Shown: positions 19,146 to 28,493, counted from the first letter of the stretch. The stretch is 64,000 bases of DNA from Mycolicibacter icosiumassiliensis (GCF_900078685.2 NZ_LT546166.1:787111-851110), one strand, 5' to 3'. Program-made: numbers and translations. The notes: generated from the letters alone by a model not told the origin.

Positions 19146-21709
19146 GATTCCTCCTCAGATGAACGCAGGACGGGGACGGGTAACGGGATCTTGCGGCCGT
19201 CGCGCACGGTGAACGCGACGGTTGGGTCTTCGGCATCGGGGGCGTTGACGAAAGAGACGAATCGCGACAGCTTCTCCGGGTCGTCGAGAACGCCCTTCCA
19301 CTCGTCGGTGTAGTTGTCGACGTGGCGGGCCATCTCCGCCTCGAATTCGGCGGCCAGTCCCAGGGAGTCGTCGCAGACGACCTCGCGGACGTGGTCGAGT
19401 CCGCCTTCCATCGCCTCGATCCACGGTGCGGTGCGCTGCAGCCGATCGGCGGTGCGGATGTAGAACATCAGGAACCGGTCGACGTAGCGGAACACGGTCT
19501 CGGTGTCGAGGTCGCTGGCGAGCAGCTGGGCGTGCTTGGGCGACATGCCACCATTGCCGCCGACGTAGAGGTTCCAACCGATCTCGGTGGCGATCACACC
19601 GACGTCTTTACCGCGCGCCTCGGCGCACTCCCGGGCACAGCCCGAGACGCCCATCTTGATCTTGTGCGGCGCGCGCAGCCCGCGGTAGCGCAGCTCCAAG
19701 TCGATGGCCATCTTCACGGAGTCCTGCTGCCCGTAGCGGCACCAGTCGCTGCCCACACAGCTCTTCACCGTCCGCAACGACTTGCCATAGGCCTGACCGG
19801 ATTCCATGCCGGCGTCGACCAGCTTGCGCCAGATCGCGGGCAGCTGATCCACCCGCGCACCGAACATGTCGATGCGCTGCCCGCCGGTGATCTTGGTGTA
19901 AAGGCCGAATTCCTGGGCGATCTGGCCGATCAGGATCAGGTGTTCGGGCTTGATCTCGCCGCCGGGCACCCGCGGAACCACCGAGTAGCTCCCGTTGCGC
20001 TGAATGTTGGCCAGGAAGTGGTCGTTGGTGTCCTGCAGGGCCGCCTGCTCGCCCTCGAGGATGTGCTCGGAGCCGGTGGACGCCAGAATGGAGGCGACGG
20101 TGGGCTTGCAGATATCGCAGCCGTAGCCCGTGCCGAACCGATCCAGCAGTTCGGAGAAGGTGCGGATTCCGGTGACCTGCACGATCTCGAAGAGCTCCGC
20201 GCGGGACTGGGCGAAGTGCTCGCACAACGCCTTTGACTGCTCCACTCCCTGAGCGACCAGCAGCTCTTTGAGCAGCGGGATGCACGATCCGCAGGACGTT
20301 CCTGCCTTGGTGCAATCCTTCAGGGCCTGCACATCGTGGCAACCGCCGGCGATCGCGTCGCACAGCTGTTCCTTGCTGACGTTGTTACAGGAGCAGATCT
20401 GCGCCGCCCCGGGCAGCGCACTGATCCCCAACGCGGTCTTGCCACCCCCGGATCCGGCCGGGGCGATCAAGTCCAGCGGATCGCCGGGCAACTCAGCGCC
20501 GACCATCGGACGCAGCACGCCGTAGGAAGAGGCGTCGCCGACAAGGATCCCGCCGAGCAGCGTCTTGGCGTCATCGGAGAGCACCAGTTTGGCGTAGGTA
20601 CGCTTCACCGGGTCATTGACCACGACCGACAGCGAGTTCTCGGTCGCCCCCATCGCGTCGCCGAAGCTGGCCACGTCGACGCCGAGCAGCTTGAGCTTGG
20701 TAGACATGTCGGCCTCACCGAATTCGGCCACACCCTCCAACAGGCGGTCGGCGACCACCTCGGCGCTGGTGTAGCCGGGTCCGACCAATCCGTAGCAGAC
20801 ACCTTCGATGGCGGCCACCTCGCCGATCGCGTACACGTCGGAATCGCTGGTCCGACAGCACAGGTCGGTCAACACACCGCCGCGCTCGGCGATCGCCAGG
20901 CCGGCCTCACGCGCCAGTTCGTCGCGCGGGCGCACCCCGGCGGCGAAGATCACCAGTCCCGCCTCGATCGCGGTGCCGTCGGACAGCTGCACCCGCAGGG
21001 TGGGCGAACCGTATTGGTGGGTCAGTTGCTCGATGGACTCGGTACCCACGCCGACGTGCACCGCGATACCGAGGTCCGAGATCATCCGGCTCAGCAGCAC
21101 ACCGCCGGCGTCATCGAGCTGTTGCGGCATCAGTCGCGGCGCCATCTCGACGATGTGCGGTTCGATCCCGGACGCGCGCAGCGCGTTGGCGGCCTCCAGC
21201 CCCAGCAGCCCGCCCCCGATCACCACTCCGGCGCGGCTGTTACCGGCTTCCAGCATGCACTCGATATCGGCCCTGATTCCGTCCAGATCGTCCAGGGTCC
21301 GGTAAACGTGGCAGCCGGGCAGGTCGTGGCCCGGCACCGGCGGGACGAATGCCCGCGACCCGGTCGCCAGCACCAGGGTGTCGTAGCCGTAACGCTGTCC
21401 ATCCACGGCGAGCACCGACTTGTCAGCCAGGTCCACCTTCTCGACCCGGGTGCTCAGCATCAGCCGCACCTGCTCGTCGTCGGCGTAGTCGTTGCCCGGC
21501 AGCGCCAGCCGGGATCGGTCCCACCCATCGGTATAGGCGGTCAACCCGACCCGGTCGTAGGCAGGATCGGACTCCTCGGCAAGCACCGTGACCCGCCAGT
21601 TGCCACCGCCAGACCGGCTGCGCAGGGCCTCCACGAAACGGTGCCCCACCATGCCGTGTCCGACCACAACAAGGTCCTTGACGGCGCGCGGGGTTTCGAT
21701 CGTGGTCAT
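19142..21709 (-). CDS. nirB: Nitrite reductase large subunit NirB
   Basis: A multi-cofactor enzyme of 855 residues reducing nitrite to ammonium in the cytoplasm. In order: a FAD/NAD(P) domain (LVVVGHGMVGHRFVEAL; LVLATGSRAFVPPVPG; VVIGGGLLGLEAANAL), a BFD-like [2Fe-2S] domain (CSCNNVSKEQLC with TSCGSC), nitrite/sulphite reductase repeats, and the siroheme-[4Fe-4S] site (CVGSDWC and GVSGCARECAEA, then WNLYVGGNGG). The frame is open to 21727, but ATG 21709 fits the family start. No clear Shine-Dalgarno precedes it, so the mRNA may be leaderless. A GlnR-like box lies about 45 bp upstream, which fits nitrogen control. Confidence 0.95.
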   Translation of the reverse strand: MTTIETPRAVKDLVVVGHGMVGHRFVEALRSRSGGGNWRVTVLAEESDPAYDRVGLTAYTDGWDRSRLALPGNDYADDEQVRLMLSTRVEKVDLADKSVLAVDGQRYGYDTLVLATGSRAFVPPVPGHDLPGCHVYRTLDDLDGIRADIECMLEAGNSRAGVVIGGGLLGLEAANALRASGIEPHIVEMAPRLMPQQLDDAGGVLLSRMISDLGIAVHVGVGTESIEQLTHQYGSPTLRVQLSDGTAIEAGLVIFAAGVRPRDELAREAGLAIAERGGVLTDLCCRTSDSDVYAIGEVAAIEGVCYGLVGPGYTSAEVVADRLLEGVAEFGEADMSTKLKLLGVDVASFGDAMGATENSLSVVVNDPVKRTYAKLVLSDDAKTLLGGILVGDASSYGVLRPMVGAELPGDPLDLIAPAGSGGGKTALGISALPGAAQICSCNNVSKEQLCDAIAGGCHDVQALKDCTKAGTSCGSCIPLLKELLVAQGVEQSKALCEHFAQSRAELFEIVQVTGIRTFSELLDRFGTGYGCDICKPTVASILASTGSEHILEGEQAALQDTNDHFLANIQRNGSYSVVPRVPGGEIKPEHLILIGQIAQEFGLYTKITGGQRIDMFGARVDQLPAIWRKLVDAGMESGQAYGKSLRTVKSCVGSDWCRYGQQDSVKMAIDLELRYRGLRAPHKIKMGVSGCARECAEARGKDVGVIATEIGWNLYVGGNGGMSPKHAQLLASDLDTETVFRYVDRFLMFYIRTADRLQRTAPWIEAMEGGLDHVREVVCDDSLGLAAEFEAEMARHVDNYTDEWKGVLDDPEKLSRFVSFVNAPDAEDPTVAFTVRDGRKIPLPVPVLRSSEEES

Positions 21710-21754
21710 ACCGAAAAGACTAGGCAATCAACCATTGCCGGAGTATCGCCACAC

Positions 21755-21770
21755 GTTACAAGTATGTGAC
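21755..21770 (-). promoter_or_regulatory. GlnR-like box upstream of nirB
   Basis: On the minus strand the sequence reads GTCAC-ATACTT-GTAAC, fitting the actinobacterial GlnR pattern GTnAC-n6-GnAAC. It lies about 46-61 bp upstream of the chosen nirB start, a plausible activator position. GlnR (with NnaR) is the known activator of nirBD in M. smegmatis. Short motifs of this kind occur by chance, so the call rests on motif plus context. Confidence 0.5.
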
Positions 21771-21843
21771 GGTGTGCTCACTCGGCTGTGAGACTCCTCA
21801 CTGCAGCCCGTTCTGAGACGTCCGTTTCACTCTCGGTGAACAC

Positions 21844-21871
21844 GGAACTTTAGCGTGGTCGACTCAAGTTC
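21844..21871 (+). promoter_or_regulatory. HspR HAIR-like element overlapping a SigE/SigH-type promoter
   Basis: GAACTTTAGC-N7-ACTCAAGTTC at 21845-21871 matches the HAIR inverted repeat (CTTGAGT-N7-ACTCAAG) in 8 of 10 extended arm positions with the correct 7-base spacer. The same segment contains GGAAC (21844-21848) and GTT (21868-21870), the -35 and -10 cores of a SigE/SigH-type promoter with a 19-base gap. It lies about 60 bp before the hsp20 start. In M. tuberculosis acr2 is known to be repressed by HspR and driven by alternative sigma factors. Confidence 0.65.
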
Positions 21872-21930
21872 TATCCGGTGACGGACCGGTACCCGACCGG
21901 CACGCCGGCAATTACCGCAAGGAGACACCC

Positions 21931-22383
21931 ATGAGCACCCTGACACTGTGGCAGCGTCCATTCAAGTCCCATTCAAGCCACCCCTTCGACACCGACCGTT
22001 GGGTCCGCGACTTCTTCAGCCCGGCCACTGCCAGCGACTGGCGGGCGCCCGCGGCGAGCGGGTTCGCCAAGGACGGCGACGACGCGGTGGTCCGGCTTGA
22101 GCTGCCGGGCCTCGACGTCGACAAGGACGTGACGGTCGAGCTCGACAGCGGTCGCCTGGTGGTGCGCGGCGAACGCCGCGACGAACACGCCGACACCGGC
22201 GACGCGGCCACCAATCGCACGCTGCGCGAGGTGCGCTACGGCGCGTTCCGCCGCTCGTTCACGGTTCCAGCGCACGTCACCGGCGACGCCGTGACGGCGT
22301 CGTATGACGCCGGCGTACTCACCGTCCGGATAGCGGGCGTGTACGCCGGCACCCAGCCGCAAAGTATCGCCATCACCAAGTAG
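21931..22383 (+). CDS. hsp: Hsp20/alpha-crystallin small heat-shock protein (Acr2-like)
   Basis: Small heat-shock chaperone of 150 residues. It starts MSTLTLWQRP, has a short N-terminal arm (WVRDFFSPAT), and then an alpha-crystallin domain from about 50 to 140 (DGDDAVVRLELPGLDVDKDV, RTLREVRYGAFRRSF, SYDAGVLTVRIAG). It prevents aggregation of unfolded proteins in the cytosol. It corresponds to M. tuberculosis Rv0251c (hsp/acr2), also between nirB and the Sdh1 operon. An AAGGAGA ribosome site precedes ATG 21931. The upstream HAIR-like/SigE-like element suggests heat and envelope-stress induction. Confidence 0.93.
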   Translation: MSTLTLWQRPFKSHSSHPFDTDRWVRDFFSPATASDWRAPAASGFAKDGDDAVVRLELPGLDVDKDVTVELDSGRLVVRGERRDEHADTGDAATNRTLREVRYGAFRRSFTVPAHVTGDAVTASYDAGVLTVRIAGVYAGTQPQSIAITK

Positions 22384-22404
22384 GCCAGCTAGGCACCGTC
22401 AGGT

Positions 22405-22444
22405 CCGAAAACCCCTGCACACGGCCGTGTGTGGGGGTTTTCGG
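22405..22444 (+). terminator. Strong hairpin terminator after hsp20
   Basis: Arms CCGAAAACCCC and GGGGTTTTCGG (11 bp) enclose a second palindrome CACACGGCCGTGTG, giving an almost perfect 40-base hairpin starting 21 bases after the hsp20 stop. The A/T-rich part of each arm means it could work in either direction. It separates hsp20 from the Sdh1 operon. Confidence 0.8.
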
Positions 22445-22548
22445 CGTCCAACACATCCCTCGCACAACGTGATCTGTCTCACGTTCCGTTCCTCATGTGA
22501 CTAGCATCGAGTGAACGTACTGTGATCCGTACCACCCGAGGAGGTCTG

Positions 22549-22845
22549 GTGTCGAGCACTACCGAACTCGCCGAACTGCACACCCTGATTGGTGACTTGC
22601 GGCGTTGCGTGCTGGGGCTGAAGACCCGGTTCGGCGACATTCCCGGAATGCGCCGCATCGAACTGGATGCCGAGCGCATCCTCACCGATGTTCAACTCCT
22701 CGAATCCGACGCCGGAGAGATGGACCTGGAGCGTTGGGCGGCCGAGCGGTCGCACGAGAAGATCGCCATCCCCGACACGGAATACGACAGCGAATTCTGG
22801 CGTGACGTCGACGACGAAGGCGTCGGCGGCCAAGGCAGGTACTGA
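22549..22845 (+). CDS. Conserved hypothetical protein, first gene of the Sdh1 operon (Rv0250c-like)
   Basis: A 98-residue soluble, acidic protein with no membrane segment. The N-terminal half (ELAELHTLIGDLRRCVLGLK) is likely helical. The tail EKIAIPDTEYDSEFWRDVDD followed by EGVGG is strongly conserved in the M. tuberculosis homologue Rv0250c. GTG 22549 is chosen because GAGGAGG lies a few bases upstream and the homologue starts there; the frame is open to 22522. It is 69 bp ahead of the membrane-anchor gene and in the same direction. Its constant place suggests an assembly or accessory role for this complex, but no function is established from the sequence. Confidence 0.8.
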   Translation: MSSTTELAELHTLIGDLRRCVLGLKTRFGDIPGMRRIELDAERILTDVQLLESDAGEMDLERWAAERSHEKIAIPDTEYDSEFWRDVDDEGVGGQGRY

Positions 22846-22914
22846 CCCACACCGGGTGCTGCTTGCGGCCAAGGGGCGCCCTCCGACGAACTAAGCCGAA
22901 GGGAACCCCACCAG

Positions 22915-23739
22915 ATGAGCGCACCCGCCGTGAACCGTCCCGGCGTCTTCTCGGCGACTCGCGCACGGATCGCGAATCGCACCCTGCGTACCGACCGCTG
23001 GTGGCTCTCGCCGCTGCGGGTGAACCTCGGACTGGACGCGTTCATCATCTATGCGACCATCCGGTCGTTCTGGGGCAGCGCCTACTGGGTTGACAAGTAC
23101 CACTACCTGACGCCGTTCTACTCGCCGTGCATCAGCGCGTCGTGTGTGCCCGGCTCAAGCCACCTGGGCGTCTGGTTGCCGGAGTTCCCTCGGTGGATTC
23201 CCTTGGGGGCGTTGGTATTGCCCTTTCTGCTCTGTTTCCGGCTCACCTGTTACTACTACCGGAAGGCCTATTACCGTGCCTTCTGGCAGTCGCCCACGGC
23301 GTGCGCGGTACCCGAACCCCGCGCGCACTACACCGGCGAGACGCGCTTCCCGCTGATCCTGCAGAACAGCCACCGCTACTTCTTCTATGCCGCGTTCGCG
23401 CTGGCCGCCCTCAATACCTATGACGCGTTCGCCGCGCTGCACTCCGACGACGGGCCCGGCGGATTCGGGTTCGGCCTGGGCAACATCGTGTTGTTCACGA
23501 ACGTGGCAATGCTCTGGGCCTACACCGGCGGCTGCCATTCCTGCCGACACGTATTCGGCGGCCGCCTCAACCACTTCTCCAAACACCCGGTCCGCTACTG
23601 GTTCTGGACGAAGATCAGCTGGTTCAACGGCCGGCACCAGAAGTTCGCCTGGATCACCCTGGGCACATTGGCGTTCACCGACCTCTACGTCGCCCTGGTA
23701 TCCAGCGGCGTCATCACCGATTTCCGGTTCGTCGGCTAA
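22915..23739 (+). CDS. sdhC: Succinate dehydrogenase Sdh1 membrane anchor subunit
   Basis: A 274-residue membrane subunit with about five hydrophobic segments (near 40-55, 95-112, 150-170, 188-203 and 235-265). It anchors the flavoprotein and iron-sulphur subunits and passes electrons to menaquinone. It is larger than ordinary SdhC/D. It has Cys/His groups at Cys72, Cys77, His83 and GGCHSCRH (Cys207, His208, Cys210, His212). The M. smegmatis Sdh1 structure was reported to hold a membrane-embedded Rieske-type cluster, and these residues are candidate ligands here; which ones bind is inference. Homologue: Rv0249c. Followed 34 bp later by the flavoprotein gene. Confidence 0.88.
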   Translation: MSAPAVNRPGVFSATRARIANRTLRTDRWWLSPLRVNLGLDAFIIYATIRSFWGSAYWVDKYHYLTPFYSPCISASCVPGSSHLGVWLPEFPRWIPLGALVLPFLLCFRLTCYYYRKAYYRAFWQSPTACAVPEPRAHYTGETRFPLILQNSHRYFFYAAFALAALNTYDAFAALHSDDGPGGFGFGLGNIVLFTNVAMLWAYTGGCHSCRHVFGGRLNHFSKHPVRYWFWTKISWFNGRHQKFAWITLGTLAFTDLYVALVSSGVITDFRFVG

Positions 23740-23773
23740 GCGCCGCGATCACACGAAGGGTTAACGAGAATTC

Positions 23774-25693
23774 ATGGTTGAAGTGCAGCGGCACTCCTAC
23801 GACGTGGTCGTGATCGGTGCCGGCGGCGCTGGCCTGCGCGCGGTGATCGAAGCCCGCGAACAGGGCCTCAGCGTTGCGGTGGTGTGCAAGTCACTGTTCG
23901 GTAAGGCGCACACCGTGATGGCCGAGGGCGGTTGCGCGGCGTCAATGGGCAACGTCAACTCCAAGGACAACTGGCAGGTGCACTTCCGCGACACCATGCG
24001 CGGCGGGAAGTTCCTCAACAACTGGCGGATGGCCGAACTGCACGCCAGGGAAGCACCCGAACGGGTCTGGGAACTGGAGACCTACGGTGCGCTGTTCGAC
24101 CGCACCCCCGACGGAAAAATCAACCAGCGCAACTTCGGTGGCCACACCTATCCGCGGTTGGCCCACGTCGGAGACCGCACCGGCCTGGAATTGATCCGCA
24201 CCATGCAGCAGAAAGTGGTTTCGCTGCAGCAGGACGACTATGCCCAGTTCGGTGACTACGAGGCCCGGATCAAGATCTTTCATGAGTGCACCATCACCGA
24301 ACTGCTCAAAGACGAAGCCACTGGCGCCATTTCGGGTGCATTCGGCTACTGGCGCGAAAGCGGTAACTTCGTATTGTTCGAAGCGCCGGCAGTGGTGCTG
24401 GCCACCGGTGGCATCGGCAAGTCGTTCAAGGTGACGTCGAACTCCTGGGAGTACACCGGCGACGGGCATGCGCTGGCGCTGCGGGCCGGCGCGACGCTGA
24501 TCAACATGGAGTTCGTCCAGTTCCACCCGACCGGGATGGTGTGGCCCCCCAGCGTCAAGGGGATCCTGGTCACCGAGGGCGTGCGCGGCGACGGCGGGGT
24601 GCTCAAGAACTCCGACGGAACCCGGTTCATGTTCGACTACATCCCGCCGGTGTTCAAGGGTCAGTACGCCGAGACCGAGCAAGAGGCCGATCAGTGGCTC
24701 AAGGACAACGACTCGGCCCGCCGCACCCCGGACCTACTGCCCCGTGACGAGGTGGCCCGCGCCATCAACTCCGAAGTCAAGGCCGGACGCGGTTCGCCGC
24801 ACGGCGGAGTGTTCCTCGACATCGCCTCTCGGCTCACGCCGGAGGAGATCAAGCGCCGGCTGCCCTCGATGTACCACCAGTTCATGCAGCTCGCTGAGGT
24901 CGACATCACCAAGGACGCAATGGAAGTCGGCCCCACCTGCCACTACGTGATGGGTGGCATCGAAGTCGAACCGGACACCGGCGCAGCGGCGGTGCCCGGA
25001 CTGTTCGCCGCCGGCGAATGCTCCGGCGGGATGCACGGTTCCAACCGGCTCGGTGGCAACTCCCTGTCGGACCTGTTGGTGTTCGGCCGCCGCGCCGGTT
25101 TGGGCGCGGCGCAATACGTGCAGGGCCTGCACACCCGGCCGGCGGTGGCACCGGCGGCGCTGGCGGCCGCCGCCGAGCTGGCACTGGCGCCGTTCAACGG
25201 CCCAGCCGGTGGCGGCGTACCGGAGAACCCGTACACCCTGCACGCCGAGCTGCAACAGTCGATGAACGACCTGGTGGGCATCATCCGCAACGCCGGCGAG
25301 CTGGAGCAGGCCCTGGTTCGCCTGGAGGAATTCAAGGCCCGGTTCGCGGCCGTCACCGTGGACGGCGGACGGCACTACAACCCGGGCTGGCATCTGGCCG
25401 TCGACCTGCGCAACATGCTGCTGGTCAGCGAATGCGTCGCCAAAGCCGCGCTGCAACGCACCGAGAGCCGCGGCGGGCACACCCGCGACGACCACCCGGG
25501 GATGGACTCGAACTGGCGCAAGACTCTACTGGTCTGCCGGGTCGCGGACCATAGCGCGGTTCCCGACATCACGGTCACCCCAGAGCCACAGGTCGGGATG
25601 CGCGAGGACTTGCTGGAGCTGTTCGAGATCTCCGAACTGGAGAAGTACTACACCGACCAAGAGCTGGCGCAACATCCGGGACGGAGAGCGTAA
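23774..25693 (+). CDS. sdhA: Succinate dehydrogenase Sdh1 flavoprotein subunit
   Basis: FAD subunit of 639 residues that oxidises succinate to fumarate. Features are the Rossmann loop VVIGAGGAGLRAVIEA near residue 12, FVQFHPTGM and EGVRGDGGVL of the active-site region, TCHYVMGGIEV, and GGMHGSNRLGGNSLSDLLVFG near the C-terminal third. The C-terminal helical domain is complete. Its stop TAA shares one base with the ATG of sdhB (TAATG), indicating coupled translation. Homologue: Rv0248c. The long fumarate-reductase-like form is typical of mycobacterial Sdh1. Confidence 0.95.
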   Translation: MVEVQRHSYDVVVIGAGGAGLRAVIEAREQGLSVAVVCKSLFGKAHTVMAEGGCAASMGNVNSKDNWQVHFRDTMRGGKFLNNWRMAELHAREAPERVWELETYGALFDRTPDGKINQRNFGGHTYPRLAHVGDRTGLELIRTMQQKVVSLQQDDYAQFGDYEARIKIFHECTITELLKDEATGAISGAFGYWRESGNFVLFEAPAVVLATGGIGKSFKVTSNSWEYTGDGHALALRAGATLINMEFVQFHPTGMVWPPSVKGILVTEGVRGDGGVLKNSDGTRFMFDYIPPVFKGQYAETEQEADQWLKDNDSARRTPDLLPRDEVARAINSEVKAGRGSPHGGVFLDIASRLTPEEIKRRLPSMYHQFMQLAEVDITKDAMEVGPTCHYVMGGIEVEPDTGAAAVPGLFAAGECSGGMHGSNRLGGNSLSDLLVFGRRAGLGAAQYVQGLHTRPAVAPAALAAAAELALAPFNGPAGGGVPENPYTLHAELQQSMNDLVGIIRNAGELEQALVRLEEFKARFAAVTVDGGRHYNPGWHLAVDLRNMLLVSECVAKAALQRTESRGGHTRDDHPGMDSNWRKTLLVCRVADHSAVPDITVTPEPQVGMREDLLELFEISELEKYYTDQELAQHPGRRA

Positions 25694-26448
25694 TGACACA
25701 CAACGCCCACCTGCGAGTCTGGCGCGGTGACGTTGGCGGCGGTGGACTTCAGGATTTCGAGGTCGAGGTCAACGAGGGCGAGGTGGTGCTCGACGTGATC
25801 CACCGCCTGCAGGCCACCCAGACCCCGGACCTGGCCGTGCGCTGGAACTGCAAGGCCGGCAAATGCGGATCCTGTTCGGCGGAGATCAACGGACTTCCGC
25901 GACTGATGTGCATGACGCGAATGTCGACGTTCGATCCAGCTGAAACGATCACGGTGACCCCGGTGCGGACCTTCCCCGTGGTTCGCGACCTGGTCACCGA
26001 TGTCTCGTTCAACTACGAGAAGGCCCGCGAGATGCCGGCTTTCAAGCCCCCGGCGGATCTCAAGCCCGGCGAGTATCGGATGCAGCAGGTGGATGTGGAG
26101 CGCTCCCAGGAGTTCCGCAAATGCATCGAGTGCTTCCTGTGCCAGAACGTCTGCCACGTCATCCGAGACCACGAGGAGAACAAGCCACGGTTCTCCGGGC
26201 CGCGGATGTTCATTCGGCTCGCCGAGTTGGACATGCACCCGCTGGACGCCGCCGACCGGCGTGACTTCGCTCAGGACGACGCCGGCCTCGGACTGTGCAA
26301 CATCACCAAGTGCTGCACCGAGGTCTGCCCGGAACACATCACGATCACCGACAACGCCATCATCCCGATGAAGGAACGGGTGGCCGGGAACCGCTATGAC
26401 CCGGTGGTCTGGCTCGGCCGAAAGATCTTCCGCCGCAAGGCCGACTGA
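25693..26448 (+). CDS. sdhB: Succinate dehydrogenase Sdh1 iron-sulphur subunit
   Basis: A 251-residue electron-transfer subunit. The N-terminal ferredoxin domain has WNCKAGKCGSCSAEING with a later Cys (LMC) for a [2Fe-2S] cluster. The C-terminal domain has CIECFLCQNVC and CNITKCCTEVCPEHI for the [4Fe-4S] and [3Fe-4S] or equivalent clusters. It joins SdhA to the membrane anchor. Homologue: Rv0247c. Only 2 bases separate its stop from the stop of the convergent aldo/keto reductase gene, so no dedicated terminator exists between them. Confidence 0.95.
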   Translation: MTHNAHLRVWRGDVGGGGLQDFEVEVNEGEVVLDVIHRLQATQTPDLAVRWNCKAGKCGSCSAEINGLPRLMCMTRMSTFDPAETITVTPVRTFPVVRDLVTDVSFNYEKAREMPAFKPPADLKPGEYRMQQVDVERSQEFRKCIECFLCQNVCHVIRDHEENKPRFSGPRMFIRLAELDMHPLDAADRRDFAQDDAGLGLCNITKCCTEVCPEHITITDNAIIPMKERVAGNRYDPVVWLGRKIFRRKAD

Positions 26449-26450
26449 CG

Positions 26451-27320
26451 CTAGGTACCCAAGAACGTCATCGGGTCGTGTAACACCCGGGTGCCGTCAT
26501 GCAAGCCGTCCAGGGTGGCCATGTCGGCCTCGGACAGCTCGAACTCGAACACGTCCAGGTTCGCGGCAACCCGCTCCGGATTCCCCGACCGCGAGATCAC
26601 CGCGTTGCCGCACTGCAGATTCCAGCGGATCAACACCTGCGCCGGCGTTCGCCCATGGGCCTTCGCCAGTGCAGTCACCGCGGGGTCATCAAGCAGCCGT
26701 CCCACGCCCAGCGGGCTGTAGGACTGGGTGACGATATCGCGGTTGGCGTTGACGTCACGAAGTTCGGCCTGGTTGAGCCGCGGATGCAGTTCAATCTGGT
26801 TGATCGCCGGAGTCACGCCGGTCTCGTCGATCACCTCGGTGAGGTGCTCCTCGGTGAAGTTGCACACCCCGACCGACTGCACCAGGCCGGCGTCACGGGC
26901 CTCGATCATCGCCTCGAAGCTCTCCACGTACTTGCCCAATTGCGGCGCCGGCCAATGGATGAGGTACATATCGATGTAGTCCAGACCGAGCTGCTCCAGG
27001 CTGCGTTCGCAGGCCTGCTTGGCAGCCGAGTAGCCCTGACTGGACGTGCCCAACTTGGTGCTGACGAACAACTCCGAACGCGGAACACCGGACGCTTCGA
27101 TCGCCCGCCCCACGACGGCTTCGTTGCCGTAGGACGCGGCGGTGTCGATGAGCCGGCAGCCGCTTTCCAAGGCCGCCAGCACCGATGCCTCGGTCTGCTC
27201 GTCGGATAATTTGGCGACCCCGAGGCCCAGCACCGGCATGGCGACCTCGTCATTGAGCGCCACCTGGGGAATCGGCAATGAAGTATCTTCGGCGGATTCC
27301 AACTCGAATGAAATCGTCAT
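26451..27320 (-). CDS. Aldo/keto reductase
   Basis: A 289-residue NADPH-dependent aldo/keto reductase of the AKR5-like group, close to M. tuberculosis Rv2971. The catalytic tetrad is Asp59, Tyr64, Lys89 and His122 in [18 protein letters not shown] and YLIHWPAP. The cofactor tail contains [20 protein letters not shown]. It likely reduces small carbonyls such as methylglyoxal or other reactive aldehydes. It converges on sdhB with a 2-base gap. Upstream, two direct GTTACG copies lie in the promoter area near 27341-27364. Confidence 0.9.
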   Translation of the reverse strand: MTISFELESAEDTSLPIPQVALNDEVAMPVLGLGVAKLSDEQTEASVLAALESGCRLIDTAASYGNEAVVGRAIEASGVPRSELFVSTKLGTSSQGYSAAKQACERSLEQLGLDYIDMYLIHWPAPQLGKYVESFEAMIEARDAGLVQSVGVCNFTEEHLTEVIDETGVTPAINQIELHPRLNQAELRDVNANRDIVTQSYSPLGVGRLLDDPAVTALAKAHGRTPAQVLIRWNLQCGNAVISRSGNPERVAANLDVFEFELSEADMATLDGLHDGTRVLHDPMTFLGT

Positions 27321-27559
27321 CTCTTCGACCTACACATTCCGTTACGTTGCCATCACTAGTTACGTGTCGATGAGCTGGAAAACCAGCTGCTACTAGCCAG
27401 TTTTCACTATCTGGCGATTGCCGCGTCCATGCGGCCGCGGAAGCGACAGCGCTTCTGCATGTCCCGTTCTACCGACGCGATCGAACGGTGGTCAACAAGT
27501 GATAGGCAATAAAACCGCCGCGAAGTGAACCCGCTCACAACGCTCCTCGCGCAATCCGG

Positions 27560-28429
27560 CTATTGCGGGATGGCGGCCCAGCCACCCTCACGCTGCAGAA
27601 TTGCGATCAAGGCGTCGGCGACCCCCGGCGCCGCGGCGACGCACACGTCGCCGCTGTCGATCTCCGGGCCAGGCAACACCACCCGCGCACCTGCCTCGGC
27701 CGCGATCAGCGCTCCGGCAGCGTAGTCCCACGGTTTAGTTCCGTGCTCGTAGTAGGCGTCGAGCCGCCCGGCGGCGACCATGCACAGGTCCAGCGCGGCC
27801 GATCCGATCCGGCGTACGTCACGTACTGCTGGCAGCAGCCGGGCAAGCAACGCCGCCTGGACTGCCCGGCGCCGAGGCGAATAGCCGAACCCGGTCCCCA
27901 ACAGCGCCAGCGACAGCTCACTGACCTCGGTGCAGCGCAGTCCGACAGTTCCCCGACTGTCGGTCACGCGGGCGCCCAATCCGGCAGCGGCAGAGTAGAT
28001 CCGGCCACCAACCACGTCCGCAACTGCGCCGGCCACCGACACCCCGCCAACCTGCGCGGCCACCGAGACCGCGTAAGCCGGGAGGTCGTACATAAAATTA
28101 ACGGTTCCGTCAATTGGGTCGACCACCCAAGTCACGAGATCGGGCTCGCTGCCACCGACGTCGCCGCAGCCGCCGCCTTCCTCGCCCAGCACCGCATCAC
28201 CAGGCCGCAGCCGTGTCAGCCGATCCCGAATGAAGCTCTCGGTCTCGGTGTCGACCACGGTCACCGGATCGGTCGGGCTGCTTTTCGTCTGGACCACGCC
28301 GGAGGACGACTCGACCCCTTCCGCGCCGAACACCTCGGCGCGTCGACGCCGGACGAAGGCGGCGGCTTCGGCCACCAGCATCTCGGCGGTGGTCCTCAAC
28401 TGCACGGGGTCGCTACGCGGGGAGGCCAT
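27560..28429 (-). CDS. suhB: Inositol-1-monophosphatase family protein (SuhB-like)
   Basis: A 289-residue Mg2+-dependent phosphatase of the inositol monophosphatase superfamily. Metal-binding motifs are visible: [23 protein letters not shown], and the distal [17 protein letters not shown]. Similarity to M. tuberculosis SuhB is strong ([18 protein letters not shown] and [25 protein letters not shown]). Inositol produced would feed phosphatidylinositol and mycothiol synthesis. ATG 28429 aligns with the family start; an in-frame ATG at 28447 is also possible. The 239 bp between this gene and the aldo/keto reductase hold nothing recognisable. In this copy a usual WDCAAG reads WDYAAG. Confidence 0.88.
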   Translation of the reverse strand: MASPRSDPVQLRTTAEMLVAEAAAFVRRRRAEVFGAEGVESSSGVVQTKSSPTDPVTVVDTETESFIRDRLTRLRPGDAVLGEEGGGCGDVGGSEPDLVTWVVDPIDGTVNFMYDLPAYAVSVAAQVGGVSVAGAVADVVGGRIYSAAAGLGARVTDSRGTVGLRCTEVSELSLALLGTGFGYSPRRRAVQAALLARLLPAVRDVRRIGSAALDLCMVAAGRLDAYYEHGTKPWDYAAGALIAAEAGARVVLPGPEIDSGDVCVAAAPGVADALIAILQREGGWAAIPQ

Positions 28430-28493
28430 CTGCCCATAGCAACACATACGCGGTGGTCATCGCACCCCCGGCACGCCCGCAGCGACTCGCGCC

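Noticed and set aside
27321..27559. Direct GTTACG copies upstream of the aldo/keto reductase as another member of the TTAC-N6-GTAA group
   Set aside because: They are direct, not inverted, and the spacing does not fit the motif.
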